From contig NZ_MRUH01000123.1 in the NCBI RefSeq assembly GCF_001922985.1, positions 122,256-186,255 of the forward strand: 64,000 bases of DNA, in the 5' to 3' direction. The stretch comes from Teredinibacter waterburyi. GTDB lineage: Bacteria > Pseudomonadota > Gammaproteobacteria > Pseudomonadales > Cellvibrionaceae. The first letter of the stretch is position 1; the number at the start of each line of letters is the position of its first letter. The position numbers were made by a program, and so were the translations under genes. Positions 28,364-37,870 of the stretch are shown here, piece after piece. A model generated the notes under the pieces. It did no database searches. It was not told where the DNA came from and saw only the letters and a program-made list of their open reading frames with translations.

Positions 28364-28723
28364 ATGGCCCGTGTAAAACGTGGAGTGGTGGCTCGCCGCA
28401 GTCACAAGAAAATCTTAAAAGCCGCTAAAGGTTATTACGGAGCACGTTCACGTGTATTTCGTGTAGCTAAGCAAGCAGTTATCAAAGCTGGTCAGTACGC
28501 TTATCGCGACCGTCGCAATAAAAAGCGTAACTTCCGCGCATTGTGGATCACTCGTATCAACGCACAATCTCGCGTTGAAGGTTTGAGCTACAGCCGCTTG
28601 ATCGCAGGCTTGAAAAAAGCAGAAATCGCTTTGGATCGTCGTGTTATGGCTGATATCGCCATTCACGATAAGCCAGCATTTGCAGCAATTGTTGCGAAAG
28701 CAAAAGAAGCCTTGGCTGCTTGA
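28364..28723 (+). CDS. rplT: 50S ribosomal protein L20
   Basis: A 119-residue protein starting [30 protein letters not shown], with the [18 protein letters not shown] segment. It binds 23S rRNA early in assembly and in E. coli also represses the rpmI-rplT message. The start has a clear ribosome site (AAGAGGAA). A strong terminator follows, so pheS probably needs its own promoter or readthrough. Confidence 0.98.
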   Translation: MARVKRGVVARRSHKKILKAAKGYYGARSRVFRVAKQAVIKAGQYAYRDRRNKKRNFRALWITRINAQSRVEGLSYSRLIAGLKKAEIALDRRVMADIAIHDKPAFAAIVAKAKEALAA

Positions 28724-28761
28724 TCTAAAATCGTTGAGCAATCAATGATGAAGTAATCAAG

Positions 28762-28791
28762 AAGGGAAGTGCTTCGGCGCTTCCCTTTTTT
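28762..28791 (+). terminator. Terminator after rplT
   Basis: AAGGGAAGTGC and GCGCTTCCCTT pair (one G-T pair) around the stable tetraloop TTCG, followed by a run of T. It separates the ribosomal part of the operon from pheST. Confidence 0.9.
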
Positions 28792-29075
28792 GTTTTACCC
28801 AAATGCATACCTACTGCACGTGAACTCGTTCTCCCTAGTCTTGTTACAAAATCGCGGTGGCGAATAGCTAATTATTAATTGGCTGCAGAATTAGTTGTTA
28901 ACGAATAACGTAATTTAGCTATTAAATGTTTGAGCCAAGTGCTTAAGCGTATAAAAACACGAACTTCAAGTTGCGGTAGTAGTAGCCAATAGTAGTGATT
29001 ACCAATAACGGTTATCAATCGTTGTTAAAAGCGTATCTAATAAATAGTAACTCTCAGAAATTACTCGAGACCTAG

Positions 29076-30089
<1,014 letters not shown>

Positions 30090-30165
30090 ATCTGCAGAAT
30101 ATTTTTAGCCTTTTTTAATGTCGCCTTGTTGCGGCTGCAAATAGTTAACGAGATAAGAAAAGACA

Positions 30166-32553
30166 ATGAAGTTTAGTGAATCTTGGTTGCGCTCTTGGGT
30201 GAGTCCCAGTATTTCCACACAGGCATTGGTTGATCAGTTAACCATGGCGGGCCTAGAGGTCGATGCCGTTGAACCTGTAGCGGGAGATTTTAATGGCGTA
30301 GTCGTCGGTGAAATTATCGCCGTCGCTCAACACCCCGATGCTGATAAGCTGCGCGTTTGTCAGGTTGCTGGTGGCGCTGATGAATTAACCCAAGTGGTAT
30401 GTGGTGCGCCGAATGCGCGTGTAGGAATAAAAATTCCTTTTGCTACGGTAGGTGCAAGTTTGCCTCCCGGGCCAGATGGCAAACCATTTAAAATTAAAAG
30501 GGCGAAGCTTCGCGGTGTCGAATCGTTTGGTATGTTGTGTGGCCAAACTGAGCTACAAGCTGGTGAGGACGATTCGGGTTTGTGGGAATTGCCGCTCAAC
30601 CTGGTTGTTGGTGCGGAGCTGCGTGAGGCGCTCAACTTAAACGACAATATTATCGAAGTGGATTTAACGCCAAACCGCAGCGACTGCTTGAGTATTCGCG
30701 GTCTTGCGCGCGAGACTGGCGTGCTTAATCGAACTCAGGTCAGCGAAGTGACTATCGAGCCTGTCGCAGCAACTTCGGACAAGCGTGTAGATGTTAACTT
30801 GGGCGCTGGCGATGCCTGCCCACGCTACGTTGGGCGTGTGATTTCTGGTGTCGATTTGAGTCGCCCAAGCCCCCAGTGGTTGCAGGAGCGATTGCGCCGG
30901 AGTGATGTTCGCTCAATTGATGCCGTTGTCGATGTTACCAATTACCTATTGCTTGAGCTCGGCCAACCCATGCACGCATTTGATCTAGGTAAGTTAAGTG
31001 GCGATGTAAGCGTACGCTTGTCGAATACCGGTGAAAAGCTGACGATCCTCGGCGGTCAGGAGGTAGAGCTTAACGACAGCACCCTGCTTATAACGGATAA
31101 ATCTGGGCCAATCGCAATGGCCGGTATTATGGGAGGCGAGCCTACGTCGGTAACGGCAGAGACTCAGGATATCTTCCTAGAAAGCGCCTTTTTTAATCCG
31201 CTGGCTATTGCTGGTAAAGCGAGAAATTACGGATTGCATACAGATTCATCACATCGCTTTGAGCGCGGCGTCGATCCAGACTTGTGTTTACTCGCGATGG
31301 AGCGAGCCACCGAACTGTTGCTACAGATCGTCGGCGGCGATGCCGGCCCTGTTGTTTGCGCTGAGCGTGCAGCAGATTTGCCAGCGCAGCGTCAGGTTAG
31401 ATTAGAGCGAAGTCGCATTCAGTCGGGCTTGGGCTTTGCTATGCCGGACGAAGAAGTTCTCGATATTCTGGCGCGATTGGGTTTGGTTTTGGTTGATAGT
31501 GATCCGCAGGGTTGGGCATTCTCCGTGCCAAGCTACCGTTTCGATATTAGTATCGATGCCGATTTGCTTGAAGAGTTGGCACGAATCTACGGATACAACA
31601 ATCTGCCGACTACCGACATGAGAATTCCGGCGGTAATTGGCCTGCAGACCGAAACCGTTCTCGATGGCGATCGTTTTGACCGCCAGCTGATCGCTCGCGG
31701 CTATCAAGAGGCGATAACTTACAGCTTTATCGACCCGAAGATGCACCGGTTATTCAGTGGGGAGCAGCCAGCGGTAGAGTTGCTTAACCCAATTAGTGCC
31801 GATTTAAGCGTAATGCGAACCTCCTTGATCCCCGGTTTGGCCACGGCGTTAATGCACAATGTTAATCGGCAGCAGCAACGTGTACGAATTTTCGAGAAAG
31901 GGCTGCGATTTGTGCCCAACGGTAGCGAAACTACACAAACACAAGGTATCGCCGGTTTGATTTACGGCCCTCGCGAAGCAACCAGTTGGACGGCCTCGAA
32001 AGGCGATGTAGACTTTTATGATATCAAAGGCGACCTAGAAGCATTGTTAGAGTTAACGGCGCGTGATATCAGCTTTCAGGCAGGCATACGCGACTATTTA
32101 CACCCAGGGCAAACGGCAGAGGTTGTTGCGAGTGGCGTTGTTATCGGTGTTGTAGGGGCTTTGCACCCGCAGTTGTTACGGGAGCTTGGTGTTTCCAAAG
32201 CCGTCTTTGTATTCGAGCTAGATCTAGCTGAGTCGTTGATTACCGAGGTGCCAAAATTTGTCCCACTGTCGAAGTTTCCAGAAGTAAGTCGTGATCTTGC
32301 GGTTGTTGTCGGGCGCCAGCTGGAGGTTTCTGCTTTACAGTCCGCTATGGCGGCGGTTGCGGGAGAGAACCTTAAGAACTTAAAGGTATTTGACGTTTAT
32401 AGTGGCGAAGGTATTGATCCGCAACGAAAAAGTGTAGCTTTTAACTTGACGTTTCAGCATCCATCGCGCACTCTTAACGAGGAAGAAATCAACGCTTCAA
32501 TAGCTGCTGTTGTGCAGCGTCTTGAGGAAGAATTTGATGCAAGCCTTCGCTGA
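30166..32553 (+). CDS. pheT: Phenylalanyl-tRNA synthetase beta subunit
   Basis: A 795-residue subunit of normal length. It has the N-terminal tRNA-binding (EMAP-like) domain at about 40-150, B3/B4 editing and B5 domains, the catalytic-like core ([22 protein letters not shown]) and a C-terminal FDX-ACB anticodon-binding domain ([17 protein letters not shown]). It pairs with PheS to charge tRNA-Phe and edits Tyr-tRNA-Phe. Its last codons overlap the start of ihfA. Confidence 0.98.
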   Translation: MKFSESWLRSWVSPSISTQALVDQLTMAGLEVDAVEPVAGDFNGVVVGEIIAVAQHPDADKLRVCQVAGGADELTQVVCGAPNARVGIKIPFATVGASLPPGPDGKPFKIKRAKLRGVESFGMLCGQTELQAGEDDSGLWELPLNLVVGAELREALNLNDNIIEVDLTPNRSDCLSIRGLARETGVLNRTQVSEVTIEPVAATSDKRVDVNLGAGDACPRYVGRVISGVDLSRPSPQWLQERLRRSDVRSIDAVVDVTNYLLLELGQPMHAFDLGKLSGDVSVRLSNTGEKLTILGGQEVELNDSTLLITDKSGPIAMAGIMGGEPTSVTAETQDIFLESAFFNPLAIAGKARNYGLHTDSSHRFERGVDPDLCLLAMERATELLLQIVGGDAGPVVCAERAADLPAQRQVRLERSRIQSGLGFAMPDEEVLDILARLGLVLVDSDPQGWAFSVPSYRFDISIDADLLEELARIYGYNNLPTTDMRIPAVIGLQTETVLDGDRFDRQLIARGYQEAITYSFIDPKMHRLFSGEQPAVELLNPISADLSVMRTSLIPGLATALMHNVNRQQQRVRIFEKGLRFVPNGSETTQTQGIAGLIYGPREATSWTASKGDVDFYDIKGDLEALLELTARDISFQAGIRDYLHPGQTAEVVASGVVIGVVGALHPQLLRELGVSKAVFVFELDLAESLITEVPKFVPLSKFPEVSRDLAVVVGRQLEVSALQSAMAAVAGENLKNLKVFDVYSGEGIDPQRKSVAFNLTFQHPSRTLNEEEINASIAAVVQRLEEEFDASLR

Positions 32554-32860
32554 TACTACAAAAGACTCATTAACCAAAGCCGATTTGGCTGAAAACCTAT
32601 ATGAGGAACTTGGCTTCAATAAGCGTGAAGCCAAAGAGCTCGTAGAGTATTTCTTTGAAGAAATACGCAATGCGCTCGAAAGTAACGAACAGGTAAAGCT
32701 TTCCGGTTTCGGTAATTTCGATCTGCGCGACAAAAAGCAACGACCTGGCCGAAATCCCAAAACCGGCGAGGAGATCCCCATTACGGCTAGAAGGGTGGTA
32801 ACATTTCGCCCCGGTCAAAAATTAAAGGCACGAGTTGAAGCGTATGCTGGAACCGAGTAA
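32537..32860 (+). CDS. ihfA: Integration host factor alpha subunit
   Basis: A 107-residue HU/IHF-family DNA-bending protein with [26 protein letters not shown] at the start and the arm motif [29 protein letters not shown], including the intercalating proline. The ATG at 32537 lies 17 bases inside the end of pheT and has GAGGAAG upstream; earlier in-frame starts would add residues unlike IhfA. IHF aids site-specific recombination, which may matter for the island 0.7 kb downstream. Confidence 0.96.
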   Translation: MQAFADTTKDSLTKADLAENLYEELGFNKREAKELVEYFFEEIRNALESNEQVKLSGFGNFDLRDKKQRPGRNPKTGEEIPITARRVVTFRPGQKLKARVEAYAGTE

Positions 32861-33197
32861 TAACGACGAATTACCCGTAATCCCCGGCAAGCGCTATTTC
32901 ACTATTGGTGAAGTAAGCGAGCTATGCGCGGTTAAACCGCACGTACTGCGTTACTGGGAGCAAGAGTTTCCTCAGCTCAAACCGGTGAAGCGTCGTGGCA
33001 ATCGTCGCTACTATCAGCGCTCAGACGTGCTCACGATTCGCCAGATCAGATCTTTGTTGTACGATCAGGGTTTTACCATCGGTGGTGCACGCCAGCAGAT
33101 GACTGGGGACGTTAAACCTGAAGCACACAGTATGAAAGATGTAGTGCAACAAATGATCAAAGAATTGGAAGAAGTTTTGGTCCTGCTTAAGACTTAA
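32844..33197 (+). CDS. MerR-family transcriptional regulator
   Basis: A 117-residue protein with an N-terminal MerR winged helix-turn-helix ([32 protein letters not shown], then [19 protein letters not shown]) and a short C-terminal helix for dimer formation. It has no cysteine cluster, so it is not a metal sensor of the classic type. It overlaps the end of ihfA, as the homologous gene does in pseudomonads. The ATG at 32844 is preferred to the TTG nine bases earlier. The regulated genes are unknown. Confidence 0.9.
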   Translation: MLEPSNNDELPVIPGKRYFTIGEVSELCAVKPHVLRYWEQEFPQLKPVKRRGNRRYYQRSDVLTIRQIRSLLYDQGFTIGGARQQMTGDVKPEAHSMKDVVQQMIKELEEVLVLLKT

Positions 33198-33292
33198 AGC
33201 CGTTTCCAGTTACAAGGTAAAATTTCCAGATTCCAACTTGCAATACAGCGCCCAATCCGTATGATGTGCGCCTTCCACAGCGATGTGGATTT

Positions 33293-33369
33293 CGGAGTGT
33301 AGCGCAGCCTGGTAGCGCACCACACTGGGGGTGTGGTGGTCGTCGGTTCAAATCCGGCCACTCCGACCA
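33293..33369 (+). tRNA. tRNA-Pro (anticodon GGG), island integration site
   Basis: A 77-nt cloverleaf with encoded CCA. The acceptor CGGAGTG pairs with CACTCCG, the anticodon stem CCACA/TGTGG encloses loop CTGGGGG (GGG), and the T-arm has GGTTCAAATCC. Its 3' 47 bases are repeated exactly at 38011-38057, so the island inserted here and rebuilt a complete tRNA. Confidence 0.97.
33323..33369 (+). repeat. Left attachment site, 47-bp direct repeat within tRNA-Pro
   Basis: This stretch, from the anticodon loop to the CCA end of tRNA-Pro, is identical to 38011-38057. Flanking bases differ on both sides, which fixes the repeat at 47 bp. It is the usual type of tyrosine-integrase crossover site. Confidence 0.92.
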
Positions 33370-33398
33370 AATTATGTTGTTAAATCAACAGTTTAGAG

Positions 33399-33423
33399 GC
33401 CCGCCCTAGTCGCGGGCTTTTTT
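33399..33423 (+). terminator. Terminator after tRNA-Pro, island side
   Basis: GCCCGC (33399-33404) pairs with GCGGGC (33412-33417) around a 7-nt loop, followed by six T. It lies inside the island and now ends the tRNA-Pro transcript in place of the original terminator at the far end. Confidence 0.75.
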
Positions 33424-33433
33424 GTGCCTCAAA

Positions 33434-33454
33434 TTTAAGTCCATATTATGTCCA
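33434..33454 (+). promoter_or_regulatory. Candidate integrase arm-binding site, left end
   Basis: A 21-bp motif (TTTAAGTCCAT followed by a second GTCCA) matches 37850-37870 at 20 of 21 positions in the same orientation. It holds two AGTCCA/TGTCCA boxes 11 bp apart. Position just inside the att repeat suggests an arm-type integrase site. Confidence 0.5.
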
Positions 33455-33572
33455 TGTGTTATTTCGTTTTAGCCTGCGTTACTATGCCCTGTCCAGAGCG
33501 CTCCGAGAATGAGTGTTTATAGGCGTATCAATTGAGTTAATGAGTGACATATTATTTAGGTTGTAATTTAAA

Positions 33573-34601
33573 ATGAAAGCAATTGAAATGTGTGCAGGTG
33601 CTGGTGGCCAAGCGTTGGGGTTGCATAATGCTGGATTTAAACATTCAGCTTTGATTGAGTTAGATGAATTTGCCCATAAAACATTGCATTATAATAATTG
33701 CAGCCTAAATTTGGGCTGGGAAAACATTTTACATGAAGATCTCAAGCTATTTGTAAAGCAAAAAGCAAAGGAATTTGTCGGTTCAATTGATCTCTTGGCA
33801 GGTGGTGTCCCTTGTCCACCCTTTAGCAAAGCTGGCTTACAGTTAGGAAAGAAAGATGAGCGGGATCTTTTTCCAACGGCGATTGAAATAGCAAGAAAAA
33901 TAAAGCCCACTGCAATTATGCTTGAAAATGTTCAGGGGCTCGCTGAGGCAAAGTTTGCAGGTTATAGGTCAGCCATAATTACTAAGCTCAGACGCTTGGG
34001 GTTTGAGGCTGAGTGGAAACTTTTACAGGCAAGTGACTTTGGGGTTCCGCAATTACGCCCTAGGCTCATACTGGTTGCGATTAAGAAGCCTTTTTTTCAT
34101 CATTTCGAATGGCCAAAACCACATAAGACGCCGCCACCTACTGTTGGTGAGGCATTGTATGATCTGATGTCCTCTAATAATTGGGAAGGTGCGCAAAAAT
34201 GGAAAGAAAAAGCGAATAGGATAGCCCCAACGCTTGTGGGTGGTTCCAAAAAGCATGGAGGGCCAGATTTGGGGCCTACGCGTGCGAAACGTCAATGGCA
34301 TGAGCTTGGGGTTAATGGGCATAGGTTAGCTTATGATCACGAGATTCCCTGTCGAGGCTTTAAAGGTGTTGAGTTGAGGGGCGGGGGCATTAGGGAGGGT
34401 TATGAAAATATGCCTTTGTTGAATGTGAGGATGGCAGCAAGGCTTCAAGGGTTTCCTGATAGCTGGGAGTTTGTTGGAAGTAAGACCCATGCTTACAGGC
34501 AGGTTGGTAACGCTTTCCCACCTCCGGTTGCTGAGGCTGTGGGTAGGCAAATTTTGAGGGTCCTCAAATTAATTAAAGTTAAAGAGAGGAGAGGGCTGTG
34601 A
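33573..34601 (+). CDS. DNA (cytosine-5) methyltransferase of a type II restriction-modification system
   Basis: A 342-residue enzyme with the C5-methyltransferase motifs in order: I (EMCAGAGGQALGL), IV with catalytic Cys81 (GGVPCPPFSKAG), VI (MLENVQGL, E118), VIII (QLRPRLILVA), IX/X (RLQGFPDSWEF and YRQVGNAFPPPVAEAVG). The target-recognition region is short, between about 170 and 260. The next gene overlaps its stop and encodes an NgoMIV-like endonuclease, so the expected substrate is GCCGGC, protected by methylation. No controller gene is seen upstream. Confidence 0.93.
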   Translation: MKAIEMCAGAGGQALGLHNAGFKHSALIELDEFAHKTLHYNNCSLNLGWENILHEDLKLFVKQKAKEFVGSIDLLAGGVPCPPFSKAGLQLGKKDERDLFPTAIEIARKIKPTAIMLENVQGLAEAKFAGYRSAIITKLRRLGFEAEWKLLQASDFGVPQLRPRLILVAIKKPFFHHFEWPKPHKTPPPTVGEALYDLMSSNNWEGAQKWKEKANRIAPTLVGGSKKHGGPDLGPTRAKRQWHELGVNGHRLAYDHEIPCRGFKGVELRGGGIREGYENMPLLNVRMAARLQGFPDSWEFVGSKTHAYRQVGNAFPPPVAEAVGRQILRVLKLIKVKERRGL

Positions 34602-35512
34602 GTATGTCGCTATTTAGTTGTGCACGAGCTGATTTTCATAGGTGTTTAATTGAGGGGCAAACATTAAGTACTAGTGGTTTCTCCAAGTTTAGTGAATCAT
34701 TTATTGCAAGTAATGCTGACTCTGGCCAAAAAATGAGCGTGAAAGTGGCCAATCTTTTGGCCGAAAAAATCGCATCTAATGTCGGCTCCACTATAGTGCG
34801 ACGTGAGAAGAAAAAAGAAGGCCAAACACTAGGAAATGAATTCGAAGACCATTGCGCTAATTTTTTGAGTTCTACATTTGATAGTTTACAGCATCTCCGA
34901 CCTGGGACTTGGGTTATTGAAAAGGTGGGTGGTAGGTCTGAAGGAATGATTGGAAAGTATGAGCAATATTCTCACCTTTCTGACTTGAATCGTCTCGCTA
35001 AAGAGCATGATGAGTTAAGAGCTTTTCTTGGTGAGGGGTATATTATTGCTCCTGATGTTGTCATTGCAAGAAAGCCAGAGTCAGATGAGGCTTTAAATTT
35101 AAATGCGATTATCGTTGATGAAAAGTCTTGTCTCAAGGCGAAACTAAGGGCTAAAAATCATGAGGGTGATAATGCTCCAAATTTGATATTACACGCAAGC
35201 GTCTCCTGTAAATTCACTATGAGGTCTGACCGTGCGCAAAATACAAGAACCGAAGCTCTAAATTTAATTCGATCTCGGAAGGGGAGGTCTCCCCATATAG
35301 TTTCCTTAACGGCTGAGCCAACACCTAGCAGAATTGCGTCTCTGGCTCTGGGTACTGGTGATATGGATTGCGTATATCATTTTGCGCTTTATGAGTTAGT
35401 GGAGGCATTAAGGGAGCTAGATTATGAGGATGCGCTAGATACACTGGAGATGATGATTGAGGGAAAGCGAGTGAAAGATATAAGTGATCTACCATTGGAC
35501 TTAGCTGTTTAG
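34598..35512 (+). CDS. NgoMIV-like type II restriction endonuclease
   Basis: A 304-residue protein. From memory of NgoMIV, its active site is E70, D140, K187 and E201, with R191 and D193 reading the CCGG core. Here E83, D153, K205 (in SVSCKF), E219, R209 and D211 (in MRSDRAQ) reproduce the spacings E-to-D of 70, K-to-E of 14 and K-to-R-to-D of 4 and 6. This supports the CCGG-family tetrameric endonucleases and a GCCGGC target. The GTG start at 34598 overlaps the methyltransferase stop; an ATG lies two codons later. All catalytic residues are present, so it should be active. Confidence 0.87.
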   Translation: MSMSLFSCARADFHRCLIEGQTLSTSGFSKFSESFIASNADSGQKMSVKVANLLAEKIASNVGSTIVRREKKKEGQTLGNEFEDHCANFLSSTFDSLQHLRPGTWVIEKVGGRSEGMIGKYEQYSHLSDLNRLAKEHDELRAFLGEGYIIAPDVVIARKPESDEALNLNAIIVDEKSCLKAKLRAKNHEGDNAPNLILHASVSCKFTMRSDRAQNTRTEALNLIRSRKGRSPHIVSLTAEPTPSRIASLALGTGDMDCVYHFALYELVEALRELDYEDALDTLEMMIEGKRVKDISDLPLDLAV

Positions 35513-35606
35513 CAGAGCTTAAACTGCTTTAACTTTCAGTTTTTGCCTCTTGGGCAGGTGCTTACGTTATAAAGTTAGGGGGCCAGTAGAAGCCCCCATT
35601 TTGAGG

Positions 35607-35867
35607 CTAGGCTTCCCGAAATTCATCTTCAATAAATGCCTGTGGTGCTTTTGGGGCGTCAGGCCATCGTATACTAAGTTGGTTGTTTAGCTTGCCTATA
35701 TCGATGTGAGCCACAACTTCGCCGCCGTTATGCTGGCTCCATTGGCCGTCCTTGAATTCCATAAACTCTAGCATGCCTGCACCTTCTCTATATTGGATAG
35801 CTACAAAGTACATTCCATCTAGCTCGGGTGGCTGGTAATCCCAATCAAGTATTATTTCTGCTTTCAT
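35607..35867 (-). CDS. Small protein of unknown function in the toxin operon
   Basis: An 86-residue acidic protein (MKAEIILDWDYQPPELDGMYFVAIQYREGAG...) without recognised domain, signal peptide or membrane segment. It starts 5 bases after the stop of the YafO-like gene on the same strand and is therefore almost certainly cotranscribed with it. It could be an antitoxin, an accessory protein or unrelated cargo; I do not recognise it. The codons are as AT-rich as the rest of the island. Confidence 0.6.
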   Translation of the reverse strand: MKAEIILDWDYQPPELDGMYFVAIQYREGAGMLEFMEFKDGQWSQHNGGEVVAHIDIGKLNNQLSIRWPDAPKAPQAFIEDEFREA

Positions 35868-35872
35868 TATGG

Positions 35873-36268
35873 CTAAAACCTCGCTCTAAAACGTTCTGCA
35901 ATTTCAGCTAGGCTGGGCAGGTAGTGGGGTGAGTTTTGATAAGTCTGATGCGCACCTTCCAAAAAGCCTAGTAGCAGATATTTATTCTTATCAAAAAAGC
36001 CATGGCAGTATATGAGCGCGGTATTACTAGTCATATTAAACTGAAGGGTTTTTAAGTGCCAGTTTGCAGAAGTTGAATCTTTAAGGTGAAGGTGTTGGAG
36101 TTCCGCTTGCTTGACTGAGCTTGGTCTGTCAAAGCTGGCGTCCCTTCCGAATTCTGGCGGTCTTATTCCTGTAGTTTTGTATTGTTTAAAGTCTTGCACT
36201 AGCTTGTCTATTTTTTCCCTTGGGCAGCTCTCTTCAAAGAATGATGAGAGGTAAACTTTAATATCCAT
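35873..36268 (-). CDS. YafO-family mRNA interferase toxin
   Basis: A 131-residue protein that aligns by eye with E. coli YafO along its length: PPEFGRDASFD for PDTFGRDALYD, LQHLHL for VAHIHL, TALIYCHGFFDKNKYLLLGFL for AHLVYCQGAFDEQAWLLIAIL, and the C-terminus AEIAERFRARF for GKMAEAFRMRF. YafO is a ribosome-dependent mRNA endonuclease neutralised by YafN. No YafN-like gene is present; instead a 52-codon frame lies 7 bases upstream and an 86-codon gene 5 bases downstream. The start ATG at 36268 fits the YafO N-terminus. Confidence 0.82.
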   Translation of the reverse strand: MDIKVYLSSFFEESCPREKIDKLVQDFKQYKTTGIRPPEFGRDASFDRPSSVKQAELQHLHLKDSTSANWHLKTLQFNMTSNTALIYCHGFFDKNKYLLLGFLEGAHQTYQNSPHYLPSLAEIAERFRARF

Positions 36269-36275
36269 ATTGTAG

Positions 36276-36434
36276 TTACTCTACTTCAATAATTGTAAAT
36301 GTATTGTATGCGTTATTTTTGGTTAGTGATTGTTGGTTTTGCTGGCTGGAGCGCTTGATATCTGTGCTAGTGATTTTCGTATCGTTATTGGTGTTACTAG
36401 CTTTTCTTTTTTTAACTACGAGTTGCTTTTTCAT
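36276..36434 (-). CDS. 52-residue basic protein, candidate antitoxin
   Basis: ATG at 36434 with AAGGA ten bases upstream, stop at 36276, seven bases before the YafO-like gene. The product is rich in Lys, Asn, Gln, Ser and Thr (MKKQLVVKKRKASNTNNDTKI... ending FTIIEVE) with no recognised fold and probably disordered in the middle. Antitoxin genes usually precede their toxin in this way, so a role as antitoxin is a positional inference only. It does not resemble YafN, RelB, Phd or HigA. Confidence 0.5.
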   Translation of the reverse strand: MKKQLVVKKRKASNTNNDTKITSTDIKRSSQQNQQSLTKNNAYNTFTIIEVE

Positions 36435-36653
36435 CGTTAGATAATCCTTATCTAGGGGAGGCTGCGTATTCTGACTGCGAGGCCTTTAAGAATCTTAGGT
36501 ATTGATCACAAGTTTTATGTAAGTTGGCACGTGACTCTCTACTTGGTGGATCTTGGAAGGGCTGTGAGGTGGTTTTGTTACTGGTTATAAGTGGTGTACT
36601 AACAGCCGCCTCAAGCTGGAGTGAGGCGGTGGCTGCTTGCAAACTAAAGGCGG
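36435..36653. other. Non-coding gap between the toxin operon and integrase
   Basis: These 219 bases probably hold the promoter of the reverse-strand toxin operon. They contain a GC-rich perfect 8-bp hairpin, CCGCCTCA (36606-36613) with TGAGGCGG (36622-36629), without a T tract. A 64-codon reverse frame here has no ribosome site or protein-like composition and was not accepted. Confidence 0.45.
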
Positions 36654-37598
36654 TTAACCTAGCAGCGCAATTGCGCTTGATTTGTGATCTGGGGCTAGGT
36701 GGGCATAACGAAGTGTTGTGTTGAGGTCAGCGTGTCCGCAAAGCTCTCTAACCGTATTCAGGGGAACGCCTTTCGTAACGAGTTTAGAGGCAAAGTCATG
36801 TCGCATGTCATGCCACCGAAACTGGGTTATTGATGCTCGTTTGAGTAGATTACGCCAAGCGGTGTTAACGTTGTTAAGGCGGCCGCCGGTGTCAGAGGGG
36901 AATATTCGCCCAAATTTAGAACTACTTTGCTGTCTCCAGCGAATCAGAGTCTCAAAAGCTATTGGGCTAAGTGGAATATGTCGAGTTTTACTCGATTTTG
37001 CGTTTTCTCCGTGAACTGTTAGTACTTGGTTTTCAAAGTCGATACCTTCCCACTTTGCGTCAAATAGTTCGCCACGTCGCAAGCCTGTTTTAAGCGAAAG
37101 GATCACGAGAGGGGTTAATCTATCGCCATAGTGGAACCCTGTCAGGCTGGGTAGGAGGTCATATCCGCGCTTGCGTCGGTGCTCATTTGCGCGCTCGCGG
37201 GATTCGATGAGTTCTTTGTCTCGCTGTAAGAGTACATTGAATAGTCTGCTTTCCTCGTCTGCTTGAAGAAATCTCGCTTTGGTGGCTTCATCTACTTTCA
37301 GCTGTTTTAGTTTTTGCAGGGGGTGCTCGGGGATAGCCTCCCACTCGACCGCTTTGGTTAATATGGCCCTTAGTGCATTAACTAAGCGATTGATTGTGGA
37401 GGGCTTAATACCTGATCTCAGCTTCGTAGTACGCCAGTGTTCGATAGTTTTGATATCAAAAGAGATTAACGGGTTGTTCAGTGATTCTTTAAAAGCACGT
37501 TGTACTGATTGAATGCTTAGTTCCGCACTTTTTAGGTTGGCAAGTGCCCATGGTTTGTAGCTACTCTCAATGAAATTAGATAGGGTATTTTGCTGCAA
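36654..37598 (-). CDS. Tyrosine integrase, core-binding and catalytic part
   Basis: A 314-residue frame with a SAM-like core-binding domain (TLSNFIESSYKPWALANLKSAELSIQ) and a tyrosine-recombinase catalytic domain. All catalytic residues are visible: Arg in LKTGLRRGELFDAKW, His-x-x-Arg in FRWHDMRHDF, His in ELCGHADLNTTL and Tyr in LRYAHLAPD. It lacks the N-terminal arm-binding domain, which lies in a different frame just upstream (37576-37827). It could start at TTG 37598 and be made alone, or be part of a broken gene. It ends near the toxin operon. Confidence 0.85.
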   Translation of the reverse strand: MQQNTLSNFIESSYKPWALANLKSAELSIQSVQRAFKESLNNPLISFDIKTIEHWRTTKLRSGIKPSTINRLVNALRAILTKAVEWEAIPEHPLQKLKQLKVDEATKARFLQADEESRLFNVLLQRDKELIESRERANEHRRKRGYDLLPSLTGFHYGDRLTPLVILSLKTGLRRGELFDAKWEGIDFENQVLTVHGENAKSSKTRHIPLSPIAFETLIRWRQQSSSKFGRIFPSDTGGRLNNVNTAWRNLLKRASITQFRWHDMRHDFASKLVTKGVPLNTVRELCGHADLNTTLRYAHLAPDHKSSAIALLG

Positions 37599-37827
37599 TG
37601 CTCTGTGCTTGGTCTCTCGCTTGCGCCACTGTTAAGCCTGAGCCAAGCACTCCAATCTTGATACGTTTCCGTTTTCTGGCAATTGTTCTGTAAGAGAAGT
37701 AACAGGTTTTTCTGCCAGTAGGTTGTACCCTAAGTATGAACCCTTTGATCTCGGTATCGGCTACTTCATAGGCTTTTTCTTCAGGGATAAGCTGTTTGGT
37801 TAGGCTTGTGGTTATTTTGGCTTTCAA
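37576..37827 (-). pseudogene. Integrase N-terminal arm-binding domain, separated by a frame change
   Basis: An 83-residue frame whose sequence (TEIKGFILRVQPTGRKTCYFSYRTIARKRKRIKIGVLGSGLTVAQARDQAQ) is the DUF4102-type arm-DNA-binding domain of phage P4-like integrases. It stops at 37576, while the rest of the integrase continues in the frame shifted by +1 and overlaps it by 23 bases. The usual linker of roughly 15-25 residues between the domains (GxDP-type) is missing, so a small deletion causing the frame change is likely. With 36654-37598 it represents one original gene starting near the right attachment site. Confidence 0.8.
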
Positions 37828-37849
37828 CGCTTGCCTCTAGCTCAATTTA

Positions 37850-37870
37850 TTTAAGTCCATATTAAGTCCA
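37850..37870 (+). promoter_or_regulatory. Candidate integrase arm-binding site, right end
   Basis: Direct copy (20 of 21) of the motif at 33434-33454, with two AAGTCCA boxes 11 bp apart. It lies 22 bases upstream of the integrase start, between the gene and the right att repeat, so binding here could both guide recombination and repress integrase expression. Confidence 0.5.

Noticed and set aside
28792..29075. pheM-like leader peptide and attenuator before pheS
   Set aside because: No short frame rich in phenylalanine codons and no terminator-antiterminator pair could be found in this gap.
36448..36642. 64-codon reverse frame upstream of the toxin operon
   Set aside because: No ribosome site, low-complexity composition, and it crosses the GC-rich hairpin; more likely promoter DNA.
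37576..37620. Programmed -1 frameshift joining the two integrase frames
   Set aside because: The second frame is +1 relative to the first and no slippery heptamer is present; the missing linker points to a deletion.
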